Shown here: in pieces, positions 17,801-25,503 of the stretch
Layout of the letters: every line of letters begins with the position of its first letter
How positions within the stretch are numbered: the first letter of the stretch is position 1
Assembly (NCBI RefSeq): GCF_002086675.1
Contig: NZ_MVIF01000046.1
Coordinates: forward strand, 1 to 41,815
Reading direction: 5' to 3'
Length of the DNA stretch: 41,815 nucleotides
Origin: Mycobacterium persicum
GTDB lineage: Bacteria; Actinomycetota; Actinomycetes; Mycobacteriales; Mycobacteriaceae
Notes under the pieces: model-generated
What the model was told of the DNA's origin: nothing
The model's database searches: none
What the model saw: only the letters and a program-made list of their open reading frames with translations
Program-made: the position numbers and the translations under genes

Positions 17801-20800
17801 CCTGGTTCACGACGTGATCGTGCTGCCCTACGCCGACAAGCGCGCGCTCGCCGAGATCCGCTGCCGCGGCTCGAATCTGGCCGCGGTCCTGGTCGAACCC
17901 GTGCAGAACCGCCGGCCCGACCTGCATCCCGGCGACTTCCTTCGCGAGCTCCGCGACATCACCAAGTCACACGATGTGCTGCTGGCCTTCGACGAGGTGC
18001 TCACCGGGTTCCGCATCCACCCCGGCGGCGCCGCAGCCCATTTCGGCGTCGCGCCGGATATCGTCAGCTACGCCAAGGTGATCGGCGGCGGCATGCCGAT
18101 CGGGGTGGTGGCCGGCCGGGCCGACGTGATGAACCGCGTCGACGGCGGAGCCACCCGCCCGGGACCACCGGTCACCTACACCGCCGGCACCTTCTGCCGC
18201 CACCCGCTGGCGATGGCCGCAGCGCGTGCCGTGCTGCGCAAGCTCGGCGACGATGGACTACGGCTCACCAGCCGGCTCAATCAGCGCACCGACGAGATGC
18301 GTGCCGAACTGAACGCACGATTCGCCGATCTGGGCGTGCCGTTCGCGATGCACAACTTCGGCTCCTTTTTCCGTTTCTCCATCAACGGCAACCTGAGCTT
18401 TGCCTATCAACCGGTGGAGATGGACTACTTCAACGCCGCGATGCTGACCAAAGGCGTCTACATCGCCGAAGGAGGCACCTGCTTCCTGTCCACCGCACAC
18501 AGCGATGCCGATATCGAACGGGTAATCGACGCGGCCGGCGGCGCGGCCCGGGAGTTGCGCGACGCCGGCCTGCTCAACCGGGCGGCGGCAGACACTTCGG
18601 CGGCTCACCGAGCCGAACGGTTGGTCGACGCCAAGGCGACGGTCGCGGCCCGCGGTGTGGCTGAGACCCGGGCGGTCCCAAGAGAATCCGAACCCCAAGC
18701 GCCGCAGGTTCGGATCTCCGGCGGGTCGCCGGCGCCGGTGCTCAGCCTCTCCTTCTTCGGCGACTACCCACGCAACACACCCGGCATCTTCGACGTGATC
18801 CGCAGCGCGGCCGCGGCCGCCGATGGGCGCCTGGCCACCCTGTGGATTCCGGAACGCCACTTCCACTCCTTCGGCGGCCTGTCACCCAACCCGTCGGTGC
18901 TGGGGGCGTTCCTTGCCGGGATCACCACAAAGATCCGGATCCACGCCGGCAGCGTCGTGCTTCCGCTGCACGACCCGATCCGGGTCGCCGAGGAGTGGGC
19001 GATGATCGACAACCTGTCCGACGGGCGGATAGGGGTTGCGTTCGCCTCCGGTTGGCAGCGCAACGACTTCATCCTCGCCCGCGAACCGTTCGACCGACGC
19101 CGCGAAGTGATGTGGCGGGACATCGACACCGTGCAGCGGCTGTGGCGCGGCGATCCAATCACGTTCCAGCGCAATGGTATTGAGGCCGAGGTCAGTCTGT
19201 ATCCGCAGCCCCGGCAAGCTGAGCTGCCGACCTGGATCGCGGCACTGGGCTCCCCGGAAACCTTCCGCACGGCAGGAGAACGAGGCCTGTCGATTCTGAC
19301 CAACCTGGTCGGCCAGAGCACCGAGCAGCTCGCGTCGAACATCGCGCTCTACCGGAACGCCCGCCGCGGCGCCGGCATCACCGGGCCCGGACATGTCACC
19401 GCCCTGGTCCACACGCTGGTCACCTCGGACGACTCCGCGGCCCGGCTGGCCCGCACCCCGCTGCACCGCTACCTCGGGTCGTCGGTCGACCTGTTCAGCG
19501 CGGTCACCGGGAGCCGCGAACAACACGCATTCGAACGGCTCACCGACAGTGAACGAACCTACCTGCTCGATCGGGCGGTCGATCGTTTCCTGCAGGACAA
19601 CGCGATCATCGGCGATCTCGACCATGCGCTTGACGTCGCCCGCCGGATCGCCGGTCTGGGGGTTGACGAGATCGCGTGTTTCGTCGACTTCGGCGTCGCC
19701 GCAGACGATCTGCTGGGCGGTGTGGACCAACTGGTGCGGCTACGCGAGCGGTTGCAGACCGTCCAGCGACCCCCGGCGCCACGGCCCGCGACGGTGTCGG
19801 CTGGCACCGGCCGGGCGCGGGCGACCGCAGACCTGACCGGCACCTTTGATCCCGACGAGGTCACGCTGGCGGTGAAAGCGGCCGTCGCCGCCGAGCCGCG
19901 CCTGCAGAAGCTCGTCGAACCGGCCGGGCCGCCCAACGTGCACCTGGTCGACCTGTCCCTGCTGGATGACACCGAGCAGGACCGGCAACTTGCCGAATTC
20001 TGGGAAATAGACGAGGACTTCGCCGCGCACCAGTGCTGCGACGTGCTCATGATTCGCCGCTCCGGCGGACGGATCCGGCTCATGGCAAGGCTGCCCGAGC
20101 CCGCGTCGTCCCGGGACGCCGAGGAGCTGCTGGACGCGGTGGTTTCGGCCCTGCACTCGTCCCGGCGCGACGATGTGGGCGGTGTCGAAGCCGAACTCGC
20201 GGCCACGCCCAACGAGCAACTGATGTGGTGGGCCTGCGAGGCCGACTCCGATACGGCCCGAGCATGCCATGTCCGAACCTCGCTAGAGGTCTCGGAACGG
20301 CTTGACATCGACGCCCTGCAGGACGCCGTGACCGCCGTCGCGGGGCGCCACCAAGCGCTGCGCTCGACGTTCGGCGCCGAGGGCGAGACGCTGCTGGTGC
20401 ACCGAGAACTGGTGCCCGTGGTACACGTGGTCGATTTCACTGCCCTGTCCACCGCTGATCGAGACGAGGAGCTGGCGCGCTGGTACGCCGAAGACGCCGA
20501 GCAGCTGATCGACGTGGCCGCGGGGCCGTTGTGGCGGATCGCGGTGCTGCGCCTCGCCGAGCGGCAATGCCGAATTGTCGTGACCGCCCACCACATCGTC
20601 TTCGACGGGGTCTCGGAGCGGATAGTGCTCGACGAGCTGGCCGCGGCGTATCGCGGTGCCGCCGCGGAGTTACCGGCGCCCGTCGACTTCGCCGCCTGGC
20701 GGCGCGAACACGCCGGGCGGGCAACGGAAGCCGATCGCCACTTCTGGCGCACCAGCCTCGCTGGCGCCGAGGCCACCCGCACCGCGCAGCTGGCCGCAGG

Positions 20801-23147
20801 CCCGGGCGGCCGGCTGCGGACCACGCTGCCGGCCGACACCGTGGCCGCGGTGCAGCGCGTCGCCGCCGACATGGGCTGCACCCGCTACGTCGCCCTACTG
20901 GCCTGTTACGCCATGCACCAGGCACGGTCCCGGGGCGGCGCGGACGCGGTGGTCGTCGGCGTCTCGGCCGACCCGCGCGACGCCGCGGCCCGCCACGGAC
21001 TGATCGGCTACCTGTCGAACCTGTTGCCACTGCGGCTGCCCCTGGATCCCCAGGCCCATGTCGCCACGGCGTTGCCGGTTGTTCGTGCCGCGTTGTTGGA
21101 TGCCTACGAGCACCAGCGGCTGCCGTTCGCCGAGATCCTCTCGGAATCGCCGGGGACACATGTGTCCACCTGCTTCAACTGGGACCACGTGGGCCAACCG
21201 CGGTTCGGATCGGCTGGCGTGCGTGCCCTGCCGGACCCGGCGAGCTACGTGCGCTTCGGATTGAGCCTCAACGTGGTGGAAACCGATGACCCCCAACTGA
21301 TCTTGGAATGGGACTACACCAGCGACTCCTATGACGCTGACGCAATTGCCCGGGTGGCACAGAGTTTCGCCGACATCGTCGCCGAGCTGGTCAGCGGCGA
21401 CGAGCTCGTCACCGGGTCGACCGTCCACGGGCGGTTCGCGGCGCGGGCCGCCGAGTCTCCCGCGACGGTGGCCGTCTACGACGGAACGTCGAGCGTCACC
21501 TTCGCCGAACTGGATGCGTTCTCGGACCGGATCGCCGCCGGCCTGCTATCCGCCGACCTGCCGACCGAGTCTGTCGTCACCATCGTCGGATCGCTCTGCG
21601 TGCCAATGGTCGCGGCGATGCTCGGCGTCCTCAAGGCCGGCGCGGCCTTCAGCGTCGCCGCGGCCTCGACGTCTGACGCCGCGCTTGCGACACACCTGCG
21701 GGCGTGCGGATCCCAGGTGGTCATCCATACCGCGGCGGCGCGCGGCACGCAGCGGCTGGATCGACACCACGACGTGGCGACCCTTGCCGAATCACCGTCA
21801 GCCGCGCGGTTGCCGGTAATCCCGGCCGCGCACGCCGCCTACGTCATCATGACCTCCGGATCCACCGGCGAGCCCAAACCGGTCGTGGTCACCCATGCCA
21901 ACTTGTTGAGCTATCTCGACGCTTTGGCGCAGCGGGTGGATATGACCGGGCAACGCTGCCTGGTTGTGGGTTCACCGGCATACGACCTCTGTTACAGCAC
22001 GCTGTGGTCCGCGCTGACGCGTGGCGGCACCCTGCTGCTGGCCGATGAAGACGCCAGCGCCGACGCGGAGGCCCTGGTGGAATTGACGTCACGACATCCG
22101 GCCGACGTACTCAAAATCGCCCCGGCCCATCTGGACGCGTTGTTGAGCACGGGTTTCGATGCGTTCCTTCCGCGGGCGCATCTGATCTTCGGTGGCGAGC
22201 CGCTGCGTTGGCCGGCGGTGCGGCGGGTGCGTGCGGTCCGCGGCCAGGTGACCATCTGGAACCATTACGGCCCAACGGAAACCACGGTGGGTGCCACCAT
22301 GTACCGGATCGGCGACCCGGATCCGTTCGAGTCGCGTGCCACCGTGCCGATCGGCGCTGCGCTCCACGGACCGGTGCGGGTCGACGGCGATGAATTGCTG
22401 GTCGGTGGCCCCGGGGTGGCCACGGGTTATCTTGGCTTGCCCGCGGAAACCGCCGCGCGCTTCGTGTGGCGTTCCGAGCCGGACGGGGCCCGAACCCGCT
22501 GGTATCGCACCGGGGATGTGGTCGCCGAGGTTGCCGACGGATGTTTCGAGTTCGTCGGACGCCTCGACGACCAAGTCAAGGTGCGCGGTCACCGGGTCGA
22601 ACTGGGCGCGGTGGACACGGCCCTACGGGCGGTGCCCGGGGTGCGGGCGGCCGCGGCCTGTGTGCTCGGTGACGGCGAAAACGCGTGTCTGGCCGCAGGT
22701 TTGGTGCTGGACGAAGCCACCTCGCCGCAACGCGTTCGGACCGAGCTGGCAACCACCCTGCCCAGCCACGTGATACCCACCACGCTGGTGGCGATGCAAC
22801 GGCTGCCGCGTGCGGGATCGGGCAAGCTCGACCGGACCGCGCTGGCCGCCGCGATCAGCGCTGCCTCACCACAGCGGCCGGCGGGTCACCAAACCGGTGC
22901 TTATCCGGCCGATCCGCTCGAGGCGATGACCAAGATCTGGCGAGATGTGCTGGAAAGGGACGTGGTCAGCCCCACCGACGACTTGTTCGACCTCGGTGGT
23001 CATTCTCTGCACGCGATCAAGATCGCGGCCCGGATACGCAAAGTGTTCGGCCGGCGGGTGCGGATCCGGGACGTGTTCGATTCCCAAACCCCGCAGGCAT
23101 TGCTTACGCATATCACCGAGCTACCGGAAGCCGCTCAGTTGTCCTAA
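14838..23147 (+). CDS. Hybrid PKS-NRPS: KS-ACP-aminotransferase-FMN monooxygenase-C-A(Asp)-PCP
   Basis: A 2769-aa megasynthase. An N-terminal helix (about 12-45) resembles a docking coiled coil. The KS (45-465) has Cys219, His354 and His390. The KS-AT linker and post-AT linker are present, but the AT itself is replaced by about 90 residues with no GHSxG. ACP (about 715-795, Ser751) and a class III PLP aminotransferase (about 820-1260, Lys1080) follow. Next comes a luciferase-like FMN monooxygenase of the MupA type (1295-1645), then a C-domain-like fragment without HHxxxD (about 1670-1780). An intact C domain (1790-2180, HHIVFDG, catalytic His1919), an A domain (2190-2675) and a PCP (Ser2723) complete it. 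A-pocket residues read D-L-S-K-I-G-H-V-G, close to the Asp code. Start: ATG 14838 with GAGGGG upstream, not the frame opening at 14796. Predicted chemistry: extension, beta-amination, alpha-hydroxylation, then coupling to Asp. Confidence 0.93.
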   Translation: MQGPGFGSPSDSLGEPINVHELLATARETLARQRETIERLRAGRREPIAVLGMGLRLPAGIETASQLWTFLRAGGDAITAIGDDGWNVTLDCDGDGRRDGGVAPQSAALIADHDAFDPGYFSISPKEAAGMDPQQRMILEVTDRAFADAGVSIRCAASERTGAFVSTSSDDYLLQSADLCRRELFDAYTGTGTARAVAAGRLGHVFGLTGPIMHVDTACSSSLVALHLACRSLHDRECTLAVVAAANLIATPQNLLLRKALDAVAAGGRSRPFADDAEGFGQGEGALAFVLQPLSAALAAGRRPRAIIRGSAVNHNGRGAGLTVPRSTAQRDVMREALSCAGIDPDGVDVVEAHGTGTRLGDPIELAGLADVYGSTGTVQLGSVKSNFGHLEAAAGLLSLAKVVLCMDNDEIPPTLHAARLNPEVPWDSLRFAVTTRPTAWPRRKRGRLAAISSFGMAGTNAHVILADSPEIAPPQHVSRPVQILLISGRSDAALHDLVTAYAELLDRGAAEAFPDVCASSALGRDHHRFRLVVVAPDSQTALGALRSWQSAQPSELVATNDADAPNRIVVIRDEADAATVDAALADLLPCQHWVACTASAAARQDGVRVEVRPAARWPAERDSTGAALDDDQRLAIALHLAGAHVNWSRVYPPATFTPVPLPAHPFRRRPLWITRPPKPFERNGAIDEGTATMADISPAGVRPPQRSAPQRSAAVTAVAAVITGWIAELLGMQPDEVEPRRPLLEQGADSMVLVEVVSRVDTTFGVMLVLRQLFEELLTVAAITDYVTQHGGKAPSPADDRGDYLSTLTDTYTRMTARSIAEYRSYLPVMCNNRRSASDVRPETAAFAAPLRVVSSWGAHLTDVDGNDFVDIAMGFGVNLFGHQAPFIVDAVREQLATGMQLGPESAVAGEVAAMLAELTGQDRILFCNSGTEAVMTMMRLARAHNGRNTIAVFRNAYHGHFDSTLVNPIGINDVSATPMAIGTPPGLVHDVIVLPYADKRALAEIRCRGSNLAAVLVEPVQNRRPDLHPGDFLRELRDITKSHDVLLAFDEVLTGFRIHPGGAAAHFGVAPDIVSYAKVIGGGMPIGVVAGRADVMNRVDGGATRPGPPVTYTAGTFCRHPLAMAAARAVLRKLGDDGLRLTSRLNQRTDEMRAELNARFADLGVPFAMHNFGSFFRFSINGNLSFAYQPVEMDYFNAAMLTKGVYIAEGGTCFLSTAHSDADIERVIDAAGGAARELRDAGLLNRAAADTSAAHRAERLVDAKATVAARGVAETRAVPRESEPQAPQVRISGGSPAPVLSLSFFGDYPRNTPGIFDVIRSAAAAADGRLATLWIPERHFHSFGGLSPNPSVLGAFLAGITTKIRIHAGSVVLPLHDPIRVAEEWAMIDNLSDGRIGVAFASGWQRNDFILAREPFDRRREVMWRDIDTVQRLWRGDPITFQRNGIEAEVSLYPQPRQAELPTWIAALGSPETFRTAGERGLSILTNLVGQSTEQLASNIALYRNARRGAGITGPGHVTALVHTLVTSDDSAARLARTPLHRYLGSSVDLFSAVTGSREQHAFERLTDSERTYLLDRAVDRFLQDNAIIGDLDHALDVARRIAGLGVDEIACFVDFGVAADDLLGGVDQLVRLRERLQTVQRPPAPRPATVSAGTGRARATADLTGTFDPDEVTLAVKAAVAAEPRLQKLVEPAGPPNVHLVDLSLLDDTEQDRQLAEFWEIDEDFAAHQCCDVLMIRRSGGRIRLMARLPEPASSRDAEELLDAVVSALHSSRRDDVGGVEAELAATPNEQLMWWACEADSDTARACHVRTSLEVSERLDIDALQDAVTAVAGRHQALRSTFGAEGETLLVHRELVPVVHVVDFTALSTADRDEELARWYAEDAEQLIDVAAGPLWRIAVLRLAERQCRIVVTAHHIVFDGVSERIVLDELAAAYRGAAAELPAPVDFAAWRREHAGRATEADRHFWRTSLAGAEATRTAQLAAGPGGRLRTTLPADTVAAVQRVAADMGCTRYVALLACYAMHQARSRGGADAVVVGVSADPRDAAARHGLIGYLSNLLPLRLPLDPQAHVATALPVVRAALLDAYEHQRLPFAEILSESPGTHVSTCFNWDHVGQPRFGSAGVRALPDPASYVRFGLSLNVVETDDPQLILEWDYTSDSYDADAIARVAQSFADIVAELVSGDELVTGSTVHGRFAARAAESPATVAVYDGTSSVTFAELDAFSDRIAAGLLSADLPTESVVTIVGSLCVPMVAAMLGVLKAGAAFSVAAASTSDAALATHLRACGSQVVIHTAAARGTQRLDRHHDVATLAESPSAARLPVIPAAHAAYVIMTSGSTGEPKPVVVTHANLLSYLDALAQRVDMTGQRCLVVGSPAYDLCYSTLWSALTRGGTLLLADEDASADAEALVELTSRHPADVLKIAPAHLDALLSTGFDAFLPRAHLIFGGEPLRWPAVRRVRAVRGQVTIWNHYGPTETTVGATMYRIGDPDPFESRATVPIGAALHGPVRVDGDELLVGGPGVATGYLGLPAETAARFVWRSEPDGARTRWYRTGDVVAEVADGCFEFVGRLDDQVKVRGHRVELGAVDTALRAVPGVRAAAACVLGDGENACLAAGLVLDEATSPQRVRTELATTLPSHVIPTTLVAMQRLPRAGSGKLDRTALAAAISAASPQRPAGHQTGAYPADPLEAMTKIWRDVLERDVVSPTDDLFDLGGHSLHAIKIAARIRKVFGRRVRIRDVFDSQTPQALLTHITELPEAAQLS
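16950..16979 (+). repeat. 15-bp tandem duplication in the KS-ACP linker
   Basis: CCACAACGCAGCGCA occurs twice in a row, in frame, encoding PQRSA repeats in the Pro/Ala-rich linker before the ACP. It probably arose by slippage and should only lengthen a flexible linker. Confidence 0.7.
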
Positions 23148-23168
23148 AGGTCCTAAGGAGAGACGGTT

Positions 23169-24227
23169 ATGAGCACCTCAGCAACCGCAGTCCCGGCCAC
23201 AGTGCTGCGCGCGTTTCCCGCGCTGGCCCGCCAACTCGACGCCAGCCCGGCGCCGGCGAAGGTGTTGTTCGTCCACGACGACTTTGTTGTGCGAGCCGGA
23301 CCCACCCGGTACAGCCCAGAGATCTTCAGCGACCCCACCGCGGCTTGGCGCACGTTCTGCGCCAACAATTTCCGCGCCGACGACACGTCGCCACCGGAAG
23401 CGACCAGCCTGCCGTTGCACGAATGGAACACCGACTTCGCGTGGCGACCGATCGAAGGACCTTCACGGCTGCTCGATGACGCCCAGCGCCGGCAATACAA
23501 CGACGACGGTTACTGCGTGCTGCCCGACGTGGTGCCGCCGGACGTCGTTGAGACGCTGATCGCCGAGGTGGACCGGTTGGAACGCATCGGCGAGCAACGG
23601 TTGCGGGGAATGCAGGAGGGGCGAGCCTTCATCGCACGCGCCGACGAGATCACCTTTACCACCCACATCGTTCGCAATTCACCGTTCACGCGACGCTTCT
23701 ATACCTCAAAACTGTTCTGCGACATGGTCTTCGATATCATCGGGCCCGACGTGCGGTTGTATTGGGACCAGGCGGTGTACAAGAAGCCGTTCTCGCCCCA
23801 ACCGTTCCCCTGGCATCAGGACAACGGGTACACCTTCGTCGAGCCGCAGCAGTACCTGACGTGCTGGGTGGCACTCAGCGACAGCGACGAGTCCAATGGT
23901 GGCCTGCAGATGGTGCCCGGCGTGCACACCCTCGGCACCATCGCCCACCGGCGTACGCCGCTCGGATATGTCTGTTATGACCGGACACCGGCCACCGCAC
24001 AGTCATTGACGACGAAAGCCGGAACGATCGTGTGCATGAGCGGCACCACGCCGCATCAGACCGGACCCAACTCCACCGGGGATATCCGCCGCGCGCTGGT
24101 GGCGCAGTTCGTTCCCGAAGGTGCCGTCGCGATCACCAGGGAAGCCGACGGCAACATCGTGCGACTGCCGACCAACGACCCGATCCGCCAGTTCCCGATC
24201 ATCGCCGCAGGTGCCAGTGTTGGCTGA
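23169..24227 (+). CDS. Phytanoyl-CoA dioxygenase (PhyH) family Fe(II)/2-oxoglutarate oxygenase
   Basis: A 352-aa mononuclear non-haem iron oxygenase. The facial triad is intact: His216 and Asp218 in PWHQDNGY, and His296 in TPHQTG. The 2-oxoglutarate-binding Arg is about ten residues later in GDIRRAL. A 90-residue N-terminal extension precedes the catalytic domain. Such enzymes hydroxylate free or carrier-bound small molecules. With Asp in the triad this one should hydroxylate (or desaturate) rather than halogenate. It starts 21 bp after the megasynthase with AAGGAG at the right distance and overlaps the next gene. The substrate is unknown; a residue of the cluster's product or a precursor amino acid is likely. 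Confidence 0.88.
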   Translation: MSTSATAVPATVLRAFPALARQLDASPAPAKVLFVHDDFVVRAGPTRYSPEIFSDPTAAWRTFCANNFRADDTSPPEATSLPLHEWNTDFAWRPIEGPSRLLDDAQRRQYNDDGYCVLPDVVPPDVVETLIAEVDRLERIGEQRLRGMQEGRAFIARADEITFTTHIVRNSPFTRRFYTSKLFCDMVFDIIGPDVRLYWDQAVYKKPFSPQPFPWHQDNGYTFVEPQQYLTCWVALSDSDESNGGLQMVPGVHTLGTIAHRRTPLGYVCYDRTPATAQSLTTKAGTIVCMSGTTPHQTGPNSTGDIRRALVAQFVPEGAVAITREADGNIVRLPTNDPIRQFPIIAAGASVG

Positions 24228-25503
24228 CGGGGACACCGCGACGGTGTTGTCCCCGTATCGATTCGGAGAATCGGCAGCCGGCATCGAGGCGGCAACACTG
24301 GTCGAACTGGCCGACACCGCGCGACGGGTCATCGCGCTGTCGTTGGCTTTGCCGTCGCGGCTCGCCGACGCGGGAACGCTGGCCGAGGTCCTGCCCGACG
24401 TCGACGAAGACTGGCTGAGCTTCGTGCTCGAGCCGCCCGACGGGCTGGACGGATGCCTGTCCAGACCCGATCTCGTCTACTCCGACGGCCGGTTTCGCTG
24501 CATCGACGTCAATGCGGCCCACGCGGGCGGCTGGCTGGTCCATGGGTGCTGGACCCAGCAGCGCGGCTGGTCACCGGCGGTTGCCGACCCGCTTGTCGCC
24601 GTGTGCGATATGGCGCACGCGTGCGCCCGGGAATCGGGTGTGGCGACAGCGGGGGAATCCGTTGGCCTGGTGGTGATCCGGGCGCCGGGCTCGGCGGAGT
24701 TCACCGAATCCGTGCGCCACGCCTGTCTTCCGGCGTGGCGCGCGGCGGCGGCCCGGGCAGGCGTCACACCCGGCGGGTTCCATTTCGCCGACTACGCAGA
24801 CCTCGAGGTTGGCCCGGATGGCATTTACTGTGCGGGGGAGCGGGTGCATGCCCTGCTGGAGGGTGACGTGCTCGACGGAGCCCCCCGGATGCGATGTGTC
24901 GCCGCTGCCAAGCGGGGGCTCGTCTCGTTGCATAGCGGCCCGATCGCCGCGGTGGTCAACGACCGCAGGGTGCTCGCCGAACTGAGTCGGCAAGCCGACG
25001 AGGAGCGACCGCTGTTGACGCCCGCGGAGCGCCGGCTGGTCTGCGGCACCGTCGCATGGACCCGAAGCATCCGGCCGGGCACTACCCGCTGGCATGGGCA
25101 GTGGGTGGATCTTCCCGGCCTGGCCGTCTCGCGGCAGCCCGAGATGGTGCTCAAGCACGCCACGTCCGACGGCGGCACGCAGGTGTATCTGGGTCACCAC
25201 ACGTCACCCGCGGCCTGGCGCGGCCTCGTCGAAAATGCCTGCGACACCGGGGATTGGGTGGTTCAGGAGTATCTGGCGCCACAGTGGCCGCCGGGTGCGT
25301 CCCAGACCGGTCCCGCTCTCGACCCGATCTGGAGCGCCTTTGTTCTGCGCGGACGTTATGCCGGCGGGTTGGTCCGGCTGCTGGGCGTCGACGACTATCC
25401 AGACATCAGCACCGCCACCAGCATGGCCGAAAGCCGCAACAGCGACAACAACGTTCGGCTGGCGCCCATCGCCACGAATTTCGAGTTGAAGGAGGCTAAG
25501 TGA
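24211..25503 (+). CDS. Probable ATP-grasp ligase-like protein
   Basis: About 430 aa; the start could be GTG 24211 or GTG 24217, overlapping the PhyH gene by 11-17 bases. The segment PEMVLKHATSDGGTQVYLG followed by WRGLVENA and WVVQEYLAP resembles the nucleotide-binding region of (circularly permuted) ATP-grasp carboxylate-amine ligases. An earlier IDVNAAHAGGW segment resembles the acidic substrate loop of that group. If so, it would join a carboxylate to an amine or thiol using ATP. Assignment is by pattern only, and a catalytically dead relative is possible. Its stop overlaps the start of the next gene (GTGA), so it belongs to the operon. It may form a precursor or an amide in the product. 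Confidence 0.6.
   Translation: MPVLADGDTATVLSPYRFGESAAGIEAATLVELADTARRVIALSLALPSRLADAGTLAEVLPDVDEDWLSFVLEPPDGLDGCLSRPDLVYSDGRFRCIDVNAAHAGGWLVHGCWTQQRGWSPAVADPLVAVCDMAHACARESGVATAGESVGLVVIRAPGSAEFTESVRHACLPAWRAAAARAGVTPGGFHFADYADLEVGPDGIYCAGERVHALLEGDVLDGAPRMRCVAAAKRGLVSLHSGPIAAVVNDRRVLAELSRQADEERPLLTPAERRLVCGTVAWTRSIRPGTTRWHGQWVDLPGLAVSRQPEMVLKHATSDGGTQVYLGHHTSPAAWRGLVENACDTGDWVVQEYLAPQWPPGASQTGPALDPIWSAFVLRGRYAGGLVRLLGVDDYPDISTATSMAESRNSDNNVRLAPIATNFELKEAK

Noticed and set aside
17408..18664. 418-aa frame inside the megasynthase
   Set aside because: It is an Arg-rich shadow of the aminotransferase domain in another frame.
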